DNA of 10,510 nucleotides from JBGPJM01 sp041485385 (GTDB lineage Bacteria > Planctomycetota > Phycisphaerae > Phycisphaerales > UBA1924). Under the pieces are notes generated by a model that saw only the letters and a program-made list of their open reading frames with translations, ran no database searches and was not told the DNA's origin. Below, in pieces: positions 1 to 5,462 of the stretch; position 1 is the first letter of the stretch, and each line of letters begins with the position of its first letter. Position numbers and translations under genes: made by a program. The stretch covers positions 1-10,510 of the forward strand of contig JBGPJM010000180.1 in assembly GCA_041485385.1 (NCBI GenBank), read 5' to 3'.

Positions 1-18
1 ACCGTGCGTTGCATCAAT

Positions 19-50
19 GGGTGCCACGGCCAGCGCAGTCGGCCGTGCGG
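19..50 (-). repeat. Palindromic repeat, copy 1 (inverted, shortened)
   Basis: This 32-base copy is the reverse complement of the two copies at 65-104 and 125-164. Its first 17 and last 14 bases match them exactly. The central 9 bases (ACCGAAGGG in this orientation) are replaced by a single C, so the stem arms GTGCCACGGCC and GGCCGTGCGG are kept and the loop is lost. The orientation and loop loss are read directly from the sequence. The function is unknown; a REP-like extragenic palindrome is the simplest reading. Confidence 0.8.
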
Positions 51-64
51 GCGTCGCGCGACTT

Positions 65-104
65 CCGCACGGCCGACTCCCTTCGGTCGCTGGCCGTGGC
101 ACCC
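65..104 (+). repeat. Palindromic repeat, copy 2
   Basis: This 40-base unit is identical to the copy at 125-164, with exactly 60 bases between the two starts. It is an imperfect hairpin: CACGGCC at 68-74 pairs with GGCCGTG at 92-98, and CTTCGG, a stable UUCG-type tetraloop with its closing pair, lies near the tip. Identity ends sharply at both edges, as expected for a discrete repeat element rather than a duplicated gene piece. It could be a REP-type element or transcription-end hairpins of a gene lying left of the window; no U-tract is present. Confidence 0.85.
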
Positions 105-124
105 AACAGCGGATGTAGCGCCGA

Positions 125-164
125 CCGCACGGCCGACTCCCTTCGGTCGCTGGCCGTGGCACCC
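125..164 (+). repeat. Palindromic repeat, copy 3
   Basis: This unit is base-for-base identical to 65-104 over 40 bases, with unrelated flanks (20 bases between the two). It has the same hairpin, with arms CACGGCC and GGCCGTG at 128-134 and 152-158. Together with the inverted short copy at 19-50 it makes a small cluster of three elements in head-to-head and direct arrangement, like the paired REP arrays (BIMEs) of other bacteria. That comparison is an inference from form only. Confidence 0.85.
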
Positions 165-237
165 CGGTGCCCCAAACGATTGGAGAATGTGTTCAAGGCC
201 GCAACGAGCGAAGTCGATATGAGCAACTCGGCGAGGC

Positions 238-266
238 TTGACATCGCCGCGAGTACCTGCTCTACT
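238..266 (+). promoter_or_regulatory. Probable sigma-70-type promoter of rho
   Basis: A perfect -35 hexamer TTGACA (238-243) is followed after exactly 17 bases by TCTACT (261-266), which matches 4 of 6 positions of the -10 consensus. Transcription would start near 273 and leave a leader of about 150 bases before the rho ATG. The region is clearly less GC-rich than the genes around it. Confidence 0.65.
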
Positions 267-281
267 CTGACTCGTGGTACG

Positions 282-358
282 GCCGAGCCGACTCGGCACT
301 GCCCGGTTCACTCTCTGAACGTGGCTGACGGGGCAGGCTCCTGTTGCAGGAACGCCCC
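282..358 (+). promoter_or_regulatory. Structured 5' leader of rho with three hairpins
   Basis: Three consecutive hairpins lie between the predicted start of transcription and the rho start codon. The first is GCCGAG (282-287), loop CCGA, CTCGGC (292-297). The second is GTTCA (306-310), loop CTCTC, TGAAC (316-320). The third has an outer stem GGGGC (330-334) with GCCCC (354-358) around an inner stem TCCTG (339-343), loop TTG, CAGGA (347-351). In E. coli, rho is known to control its own expression by termination in its leader. A similar role here is inferred from position and structure only. Confidence 0.5.
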
Positions 359-421
359 AGCCCGGCTGCACCTGTCGTGCAGCGACGTGCTCCAATTCTT
401 GATCCAGCGCATCGAGCGCCC

Positions 422-1633
422 ATGACCACGCTGAGCGGTATCCTCGAGTGGCGCAACGGCATCGAGGGCCGCATCCGACAACTCGACGACTGCCTGATCG
501 AGAATCAGGATGATCCGATCGTCCCGCTGATGCTGGGCGACCGCTATCCGCTGCGCCAGGGCCAGCGGCTGACGGTGGCCATCGTGAACAAGAAATCCAA
601 GCGGCGCCGGGGCGGGCGCGGGCGCAATCCCCGCGCGGTGGTCGACGACGTGCTGGAGATCGAAGGCCTGACGCCCGACAACTACGCCCAGCGCAAGCCC
701 TTCGAGCAGCTCACGGCGCTGGACCCGCAGCCGCGCATCTCGCTGGAATACAAGGGCTGCCCGCCGGCCTGCCGGCTCATCGACCTGTTCTGCCCCATCG
801 GTCGCGGGCAGCGCGGGCTGATCGTCTCGCCCCCCAAGGCGGGCAAGACGACGCTCCTGAAGGACATCGCCACCGCGATCCTGAAGAACCACCCCGACGT
901 CGAGGTGGTCGTGCTGCTTGTCGACGAGCGCCCCGAAGAGGTGACCGACTTCCGGCGGACGTTCGCGGAATGGACCGGCGTCCAGGACTTCAGCCCCGGC
1001 GCCGACAGCGAGGGTCGGGGCGGGAAGAACGGCGTTCAGCCCCGCTGCCGCGTGGTCGGCTCGAGCAACGACCACGATGTCGAGCAGCACATCGCGGTGG
1101 CGACGATCGCGATCGAGCGGTGCAAGCGCCTGGTGGAGGCGGGGCGGCACGTGGTGGTGATGATGGATTCGCTTACGCGCGTCGGGCGGGCGTTCAACCG
1201 CTCGCGCCGGCACGCCAGCTCCGGGCGCACCATGACCGGCGGCATCGACTCCCGCGCTCTGGAGGTTCCCAAGCAGATCTTCGGCTCGGCGCGCAACACC
1301 GAGGAAGCCGGCTCGCTCACCGTCATCGCCTCATGCCTGGTCGATACCGGCAGCCAGGGCGATCAGGTCATCTTCGAGGAGTTCAAGGGCACCGGCAACA
1401 TGGAGCTCATCCTCGACCGCAAGATCTCCGAGCGACGCCTCTTCCCGGCGATCAATCTCGCGGCCAGCGGCACCCGCAAGGAGCACCTGCTCATGGGCGA
1501 GCAGGAGCTCAAGACGGTGACCGCCCTCCGGCGGCGTCTGATGAATATGCCCCCGCCGCAGCAGATCGAGCAGCTGCTGGCGGCCCTGCAGCGGTTCCCG
1601 ACGAACGCGGCGCTGGTCGGGTCGGCCGGTTAA
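422..1633 (+). CDS. rho: Transcription termination factor Rho
   Basis: Rho is the hexameric RNA-dependent ATPase and helicase that ends transcription of untranslated RNA. The protein is 403 residues from ATG 422, against about 419 in E. coli. The core is clear: PFEQLTALDP linker, Walker A SPPKAGKT (136-143), DERPEEVT, Walker B VVVMMDS (244-250), Q-loop DTGSQGDQVIFEEFKGTGN (308-326), LDRKISERRLFPAIN with the arginine-finger region, and R-loop GTRKE (350-354). Two things are odd. The N-terminal RNA-binding domain (about 1-65) keeps the SGILEW opening but lacks the FGFLR-type aromatic RNP motif, and is followed by a basic run KKSKRRRGGRGR. A segment of about 26 residues (roughly 182-207) is inserted after VTDFRRTF compared with E. 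coli Rho. An in-frame TTG at 344 would add 26 residues with no Rho similarity, and it lies inside a leader hairpin, so ATG 422 is preferred although it has no clear Shine-Dalgarno site. Confidence 0.95.
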   Translation: MTTLSGILEWRNGIEGRIRQLDDCLIENQDDPIVPLMLGDRYPLRQGQRLTVAIVNKKSKRRRGGRGRNPRAVVDDVLEIEGLTPDNYAQRKPFEQLTALDPQPRISLEYKGCPPACRLIDLFCPIGRGQRGLIVSPPKAGKTTLLKDIATAILKNHPDVEVVVLLVDERPEEVTDFRRTFAEWTGVQDFSPGADSEGRGGKNGVQPRCRVVGSSNDHDVEQHIAVATIAIERCKRLVEAGRHVVVMMDSLTRVGRAFNRSRRHASSGRTMTGGIDSRALEVPKQIFGSARNTEEAGSLTVIASCLVDTGSQGDQVIFEEFKGTGNMELILDRKISERRLFPAINLAASGTRKEHLLMGEQELKTVTALRRRLMNMPPPQQIEQLLAALQRFPTNAALVGSAG

Positions 1634-1696
1634 AGCCCGGCCGCCCGTCGACGCGGATACTCGCTGATCAAGAAGATCAAGAACGTGCGCCGCGCC

Positions 1697-1729
1697 GGCG
1701 GGGCTGATCGCGTTACGCCGCGCCCCGCC
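1697..1729. terminator. Candidate hairpin between convergent rho and STAS gene
   Basis: GGCGGGGC (1697-1704) and GCCCCGCC (1722-1729) form a perfect 8-base inverted repeat with a 17-base loop. It straddles the stop codon of the minus-strand STAS gene and lies 64 bases after the rho stop. No U-tract follows on either strand, so it is at best a weak or factor-assisted terminator shared by the two convergent genes. In GC-rich DNA such repeats also arise by chance. Confidence 0.3.
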
Positions 1730-2171
1730 TGCGCTGCATCCCCGCGCCCAGCGGCGACAGCTCGGTCGGGATCGGCGCCGCCCGGCGGTTCTTGCGGTCC
1801 TTGAGCATGGTCATCGCGCTCTCCTGGTCGCGCGTGTTGTCGAGCAGCTTGAGGAACCCGGTGGGCTTGAGCGCCTCGCGCAGGTTCTCCGACAGCCCGA
1901 ACAGCACCAGCCGCCCGCCCAGCTCCTCGCACATCTCCTTGAGCGCGAGCAGGTCCCCCAGGCACGCGGCCGACATGCCGCCGACTTCCTCGAACCCCAC
2001 GAGCAGCCGGCCGCCGTTGAGGCGCCCAAGCTCGGTCAGCGTCTCGCGCACGATGGTGGCCTGGCGCTCGCGCACGCTGGTGCAGCCGATGCGTGCCACC
2101 GCCACGCTCCCCATCTTCGTCACCGCGACGAAGCCGTCATCGAACGGATCGCCGAAACTGAAGTCGTCCAT
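1713..2171 (-). CDS. STAS-domain protein, anti-anti-sigma factor-like
   Basis: A 152-residue soluble protein. The STAS fold is recognised from about residue 15 to 115: a short beta strand (VAVTKMGSVAVARIG), a helix (RQATIVRETLTELGRL), the strand RLLVGFEEVGGM, then SAACLGDLLALKEMCEELGG, RLVLFGLSENLREALKPTG and FLKLLD. Family members bind anti-sigma factors or act in partner-switching pathways, usually controlled by phosphorylation of a Ser in a DSSGL-type motif. Here the aligned stretch is SAACL (67-71), so the usual phosphoserine position is alanine. The N-terminus is acidic (MDDFSFGDPFDDG) and the C-terminal 35 residues are basic and probably disordered. The start at ATG 2171 is fixed by a GAGGAGG Shine-Dalgarno site 8 bases upstream. 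No anti-sigma kinase or sigma gene lies nearby, so the partner is unknown. Confidence 0.8.
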   Translation of the reverse strand: MDDFSFGDPFDDGFVAVTKMGSVAVARIGCTSVRERQATIVRETLTELGRLNGGRLLVGFEEVGGMSAACLGDLLALKEMCEELGGRLVLFGLSENLREALKPTGFLKLLDNTRDQESAMTMLKDRKNRRAAPIPTELSPLGAGMQRRRGAA

Positions 2172-2179
2172 GTCCTCGT

Positions 2180-2186
2180 CCTCCTC
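2180..2186 (-). promoter_or_regulatory. Ribosome binding site of the STAS gene
   Basis: On the minus strand GAGGAGG precedes ATG 2171-2169 by 8 bases. The longer in-frame reading that starts at 2249 would translate this site as GEEDED and has no family similarity before it, so the site decides the start in favour of 2171. Confidence 0.75.
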
Positions 2187-2500
2187 GCCAAGACCGATCG
2201 CCGCCCGGCTGTCCGGGCTGGTCAGGGTTCCCCATCCGCGCGAGCGCACCGTTGCTCCGGAGGGGGAGAGTGGGTCTTTGGATGGGGCTCTGGATCGGGC
2301 GAGGGAGCGCGCGGGTTCACGCCGTTGGCTCTTGTTGGCGCGCCGGCGCTCGGGCTGAAATGCGTACGGGGTGTAGGGCGGATCTGCGAGATCTGCAATG
2401 GGCCGACGTGAGATGTTGAGCGGAGTCGAAGCCGAGCGCTTGCATCTCGCAGATCGCTTTCGCGACGGGGCTTTGCACGATTACGCGGACGTGCCTGGTA
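2187..2500. other. Non-coding region between divergent STAS and feo genes
   Basis: No convincing gene is seen here; the open frames crossing it lack family similarity and good starts. It contains a perfect 6-base hairpin, GCCCGG (2203-2208), loop CTGT, CCGGGC (2213-2218), in the leader of the STAS gene, and the long inverted repeat at 2381-2455, listed separately. I could not identify a clear -35/-10 pair for the STAS gene on the minus strand. Confidence 0.5.
2381..2455. repeat. Long inverted repeat with an alternative pairing
   Basis: GATCTGCGAGAT (2381-2392) is the exact reverse complement of ATCTCGCAGATC (2444-2455). Beyond a 2-base bulge (CT), GCAA (2395-2398) also pairs with TTGC (2440-2443). 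This gives 16 base pairs with a 41-base loop. Within the loop GAGATG (2410-2415) can instead pair with CATCTC (2443-2448), so two folds compete. It lies upstream of the predicted feo promoter, so it would act as DNA, or in a transcript starting further left. The function is unknown. Confidence 0.6.
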
Positions 2501-2516
2501 CTGAACTGTTCACGAA
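2501..2516. promoter_or_regulatory. Candidate operator upstream of feoA
   Basis: The segment reads GAAC, T, GTTC, AC, GAAC, A: three half-sites at 2501-2504, 2506-2509 and 2512-2515 in alternating orientation. GAACTGTTC is a perfect 9-base dyad, and TGTTC/GAACA forms a second overlapping one with a 2-base centre. It ends 12 bases before the predicted -35 hexamer of feoA, a usual place for a regulator. It does not look like the classical Fur box. An iron-responsive regulator is an inference from the neighbouring genes. Confidence 0.35.
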
Positions 2517-2528
2517 CAATCACGGGCC

Positions 2529-2557
2529 TTGCGAATCAGTCTCAACTCGGCTAGTAT
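2529..2557 (+). promoter_or_regulatory. Probable promoter of the feo cluster
   Basis: TTGCGA (2529-2534) is separated by 17 bases from TAGTAT (2552-2557), inside a distinctly AT-rich patch (CTAGTATTAATGG). TATTAA at 2555-2560 is an alternative -10 hexamer with 20-base spacing. Transcription would begin near 2564 and give a leader of about 45 bases before the GTG start of feoA. Confidence 0.55.
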
Positions 2558-2595
2558 TAATGGTCGATGTTGTCCGTAATAGCGCGGGGGGGCCT

Positions 2596-2601
2596 GGAGG
2601 G
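2596..2601 (+). promoter_or_regulatory. Ribosome binding site of feoA
   Basis: GGAGGG ends 6 bases before GTG 2608. It supports this start over the in-frame ATGs at 2398 and 2560, which lie before or within the predicted promoter region and have no such site. Confidence 0.75.
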
Positions 2602-2607
2602 CGCGGC

Positions 2608-2958
2608 GTGACCGAAAACTCACCGGGTAATCAGGACGAAAGTGCGTGTAGCGCCGCGCGTGATGCGTACGAATCGGGCTGCTGCGCCGGCACGTCGGTA
2701 GCGCTCTCGACGCTGCGTCGCGGCCAGCGCGCCGTCGTCCGAGAGGCCCGCCTGAGCGGCAAAGACGCCGAGTTGCTCCGCGCGATGGGCCTGCACACCG
2801 ACGTGCGGGTGCGCCTTTGCCGCGCGGGCGAGCCGTGCATCGTCGCCGTCGGGTCGATCGTGGGCGATTGCGGCTGCGGGTCCGAATGCCGCATCGGGCT
2901 GGCCAGGCCGCTGGCCGACCGGATCTTCGTGACGGTCGAGGAAGTCGCGGTGGCGTAA
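2608..2958 (+). CDS. feoA: Ferrous iron transport protein FeoA, cysteine-rich
   Basis: FeoA is a small cytosolic SH3-like protein that interacts with the FeoB iron permease. This one has 116 residues, longer than the usual 75-85. The family core runs from about 31 to 115: VALSTLRRGQRAVV, then the helix AELLRAMGLHTDVRVRL, PCIVAVG, and the closing RIGLARPLADRIFV. It has eight cysteines (14, 25, 26, 71, 77, 88, 90, 94). One group lies in a non-family N-terminal extension (CC at 25-26). Another forms a CxCxxxC motif (88-94) in a loop inserted before RIGLARPLA. Such a pattern could bind iron or an iron-sulphur cluster, but this is inference. It is followed by feoB after 81 bases in the same direction, so the two are probably co-transcribed from the promoter at 2529. 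Confidence 0.85.
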   Translation: MTENSPGNQDESACSAARDAYESGCCAGTSVALSTLRRGQRAVVREARLSGKDAELLRAMGLHTDVRVRLCRAGEPCIVAVGSIVGDCGCGSECRIGLARPLADRIFVTVEEVAVA

Positions 2959-3039
2959 GCGGCCCGACGGCGGCGCCTGGGCTGGACAGAGGGTGGGCTG
3001 GTCGGGTGGAGGGATATCGATTCAGGAGATCCTGCACCG

Positions 3040-5250
3040 ATGGGCGGCGCGGCAACCGGCTCACAGACTCGCCCACCCTCCGCGGGATCGAGCGCGCCGG
3101 CGCATATCGGAACGGACCCGCGCGCGGACGACCATGACCCCGCGCTTCCGCCGCGCATCGCGCTCTTGGGGAACCCCAACACCGGCAAGACCACGCTCTT
3201 CAACCGGCTCTGCGGCCTGCGCCATAAGACCTCCAACTTCCCCGGCACCACCCTCGAAGCCCGCCTCGGGCGCCTGCGCCTCGACGGTCAGCCCGTCGCG
3301 GGCGGGCCGCGCTCGGACTGCTGCGGGCAGGACGATGCTGCACCGGTCACCGCGCATGAACCGGGGGCCCGTCGGGACTCGGTCGCTGGCGCCGACCTCG
3401 AGCTGATCGACCTCCCGGGCATCTACTCGCTCGAGCTGGACAGCGGCGACTCCGACATCTGCCGGCGTGTGCTCCTGGGCGAGGCCGCGCCCCGCGGCGA
3501 CCGGGCCGCGCCCCCCGACGGCCTGTGCGTCGTTCTCGACGCCGCCAGTCTCGGACGCAACCTCATGATGGCCGGCGAGGCCCTCCGGCGGCGCCTCCCC
3601 ACGGTCATCGCCGTGAACATGATCGACCTGGCCCGGCGCCAGGGCCTCTCCATCGACGGACCGAAGCTCGCCGAACTGCTCGGCTGCCGCGTCGTGCTCA
3701 TCTCCGCCCGCACCGGCGAGGGGCTTACCACCCTCCGCGCCGCACTCGCCGACCTGCGGATCCCCACCCGCACCGCCCCCGGCGGCGTGGGCGAGGCCGG
3801 CGCGGCCGCCGTCCGCCGCTGGGCCGACGAGATCTATGCCCAGGTCGGCGATCTCTCCGACCCCGCCGGCGGAGCGCCGTGGGACGCGCTCACCGACCGC
3901 CTCGACCGCGTCTTCACGCACCCCGTCGGGGGCATCCTCAGCTTCGCGATCATCATGGCCGCCCTCTTCTACACGCTCTTCGTCCTGGCGAAGTACCCGA
4001 TGGGCTGGATCGAGTGGATCTTCAACCAGCTGGGCTCGCTCATCACCACGGTGATGCCCGACGGTGTCCTGCAGGACCTCCTGGCCAACGGCGTCGTCGC
4101 CGGCATCAGCGGCACCGTCGTCTTCCTCCCGCAGATCTGCCTGCTCTTCTTCCTCATCTCCCTCCTTGAGGACACGGGCTACCTTGCCCGCGCCGCGTTC
4201 GTCATGGACCGGGCGCTGCGGCCCTTCGGCCTGCCGGGCCACTCCTTCGTCCCGCTCCTCTCCTCGCACGCCTGCGCGCTCCCGGGGATCATGGCCACCC
4301 GCGCCATCCCCGACCCGCGCGAGCGGCTCGCGACCATCCTCGTCGCCCCCTTCATGACCTGCTCGGCGCGCCTGCCCGTCTACGTGCTGGTCACCACCAT
4401 CCTCTTCGGCGACCGGCCGGGGATGGCCGCGCTGGCGTTCGTCGGCTGCTACGCGCTGGGGATCCTCGCCGGCGTGCTCAGCGCCCTGCTGGCGCGGCGA
4501 ACGATCCTTCGCGGCAAAAGCCGCCCGATGTGCCTGGAGCTCCCCACCTACAAGCTCCCCAGCGTTCGCACCGCCCTCATCACCACCTGGGACCGCGGCT
4601 GGGTCTTCGTCAAGAAGGCCGGCACCAACATCATGATGATCTGCATCGTGCTCTGGTGGCTCGGCAGCTACCCGCACGTCCAGCCGCCGCAGCAGGCGGT
4701 TCAGCTCCGCGAGCAGGCGCAGCAGCTCCGCGAGCACCGCGCGGTGATTGAGGCACCCAACGGATCGGTCGAGCCGGTCTCCCAGGACCTGGCCGCGTCG
4801 ATCGACGCGGAGGCCCAGCGCCTGGAGGCCGCGAACGCCAAGTCGCACAGCTTCATGGGCCGGGCCGGCAAGGCCGTCGAGCCCGTCTTCCGGCCGCTGG
4901 GCTACGACTGGCGACTGACCATCGGCGTGCTCACGAGCTTCGCCGCCCGCGAGGTCTTCGTCTCCACCATGGCCGTCGTCCTCGCCGGCGAGGACACCAC
5001 CGACGTGGCCGAGGCCGGCGTGTTCCACCAGATCAAGTCGGCCACTCGCGACGACGGCGTCACGCCGGTCTTCTCCGCCGCCACCTGCTGGTCGCTGCTG
5101 GTCTTCTTCGTGCTGGCCATGCAGTGCCTCCCCACGCTCGCCGTCACCGCCAAGGAATCGGGGCACGTGAAATGGGCGCTCCTGCAGCTGGGGTGGATGA
5201 GCGCCGTGGCCTACGGGGCGGCGGCGCTGGTCTACCGGCTCGCGAGCTGA
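3040..5250 (+). CDS. feoB: Ferrous iron permease FeoB
   Basis: FeoB is the inner-membrane GTP-dependent Fe(II) importer. This one has 736 residues. The N-terminal GTPase has G1 GNPNTGKT (44-51), switch I SNFPGTT (65-71), G3 DLPG (124-127), G4 NMID and G5 SARTGEG. A helical domain follows (about 235-290). Membrane segments begin near 297 and include two gate regions: SSHACALPGIMATR with Cys 412, replacing the common GFGCNVP form, and MQCLPTLAV with Cys 696. Oddities are a hydrophilic N-terminal extension of about 38 residues before the G domain, an insert of about 32 residues between switch I and G3 with a Cys pair at 94-95, and a hydrophilic, probably periplasmic coiled-coil stretch (about 545-605, QAVQLREQAQQLREH) between membrane segments. 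AGGAG (3024-3028) lies 11 bases before ATG 3040. No feoC lies downstream, but a small membrane protein gene follows at once. Confidence 0.95.
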   Translation: MGGAATGSQTRPPSAGSSAPAHIGTDPRADDHDPALPPRIALLGNPNTGKTTLFNRLCGLRHKTSNFPGTTLEARLGRLRLDGQPVAGGPRSDCCGQDDAAPVTAHEPGARRDSVAGADLELIDLPGIYSLELDSGDSDICRRVLLGEAAPRGDRAAPPDGLCVVLDAASLGRNLMMAGEALRRRLPTVIAVNMIDLARRQGLSIDGPKLAELLGCRVVLISARTGEGLTTLRAALADLRIPTRTAPGGVGEAGAAAVRRWADEIYAQVGDLSDPAGGAPWDALTDRLDRVFTHPVGGILSFAIIMAALFYTLFVLAKYPMGWIEWIFNQLGSLITTVMPDGVLQDLLANGVVAGISGTVVFLPQICLLFFLISLLEDTGYLARAAFVMDRALRPFGLPGHSFVPLLSSHACALPGIMATRAIPDPRERLATILVAPFMTCSARLPVYVLVTTILFGDRPGMAALAFVGCYALGILAGVLSALLARRTILRGKSRPMCLELPTYKLPSVRTALITTWDRGWVFVKKAGTNIMMICIVLWWLGSYPHVQPPQQAVQLREQAQQLREHRAVIEAPNGSVEPVSQDLAASIDAEAQRLEAANAKSHSFMGRAGKAVEPVFRPLGYDWRLTIGVLTSFAAREVFVSTMAVVLAGEDTTDVAEAGVFHQIKSATRDDGVTPVFSAATCWSLLVFFVLAMQCLPTLAVTAKESGHVKWALLQLGWMSAVAYGAAALVYRLAS

Positions 5251-5258
5251 GAGGAAGC

Positions 5259-5438
5259 ATGACCCTCCCTATCCACGACTGGCAGTTCTGGGTCGCGACC
5301 GGGATCTTCCTCTTCGCCGCGGCGTGGCTGCTCCGCGGCGTCGTGCCGATCCCCTTCCTCTCGCGCCGCGCCCGGCGGCGGAAGCGGGGTGAGCGGCGTG
5401 CCACGCTCACGGTCGGCGGCAAGCCGGTTGACCGCTGA
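5259..5438 (+). CDS. Small single-span membrane protein linked to FeoB
   Basis: A 59-residue protein whose ATG lies 8 bases after the feoB stop. A purine-rich GAGAGGAAG precedes the start, though spaced tightly. One membrane span is clear (about 8-28: WQFWVATGIFLFAAAWLLRG). It is followed by PIPFLSRRARRRKRGERR, a strongly basic tail that by the positive-inside rule should lie in the cytoplasm. Position and size resemble FeoB-associated small membrane proteins of other phyla, but the cysteine-rich C-terminus of that family is missing; there is no cysteine at all. A role in FeoB assembly or regulation is inferred only from the tight coupling to feoB. Confidence 0.7.
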   Translation: MTLPIHDWQFWVATGIFLFAAAWLLRGVVPIPFLSRRARRRKRGERRATLTVGGKPVDR

Positions 5439-5462
5439 CGCGCGCCGTTCACGCTCTCGCGA

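Noticed and set aside
206..217. GAGCGAAGTCGA at 206-217 and GAGCGGAGTCGA at 2418-2429 as a dispersed repeat
   Set aside because: They share 11 of 12 bases, but the flanks do not match and two short copies in 10 kb are not enough to claim a repeat family.
344..421. Rho N-terminal extension from TTG 344
   Set aside because: The 26 extra residues are unlike Rho and the TTG sits in the loop of a leader hairpin; ATG 422 begins the family-like sequence.
1671..1685. TGATC/GATCA dyad after rho as an intrinsic terminator
   Set aside because: The stem is only 5 bases, AT-containing, and no U-tract follows on the plus strand.
2398..2607. Longer FeoA beginning at ATG 2398 or 2560
   Set aside because: The added residues have no FeoA similarity, one arm of an inverted repeat and the predicted promoter lie in this stretch, and GTG 2608 has a well-spaced GGAGGG site.
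4684..4845. Hydrophilic stretch in FeoB as a sign of a frameshift or foreign insert
   Set aside because: The frame stays open, the codon use is unchanged, and family membrane segments resume on both sides; a periplasmic coiled-coil loop is the simpler reading.
3061..5166. A 701-codon open frame on the minus strand opposite feoB
   Set aside because: Its translation is low-complexity (G, E, D, R, A rich) with no recognisable domain. It is the usual antisense shadow of a GC-rich gene, and feoB is certain on the other strand.
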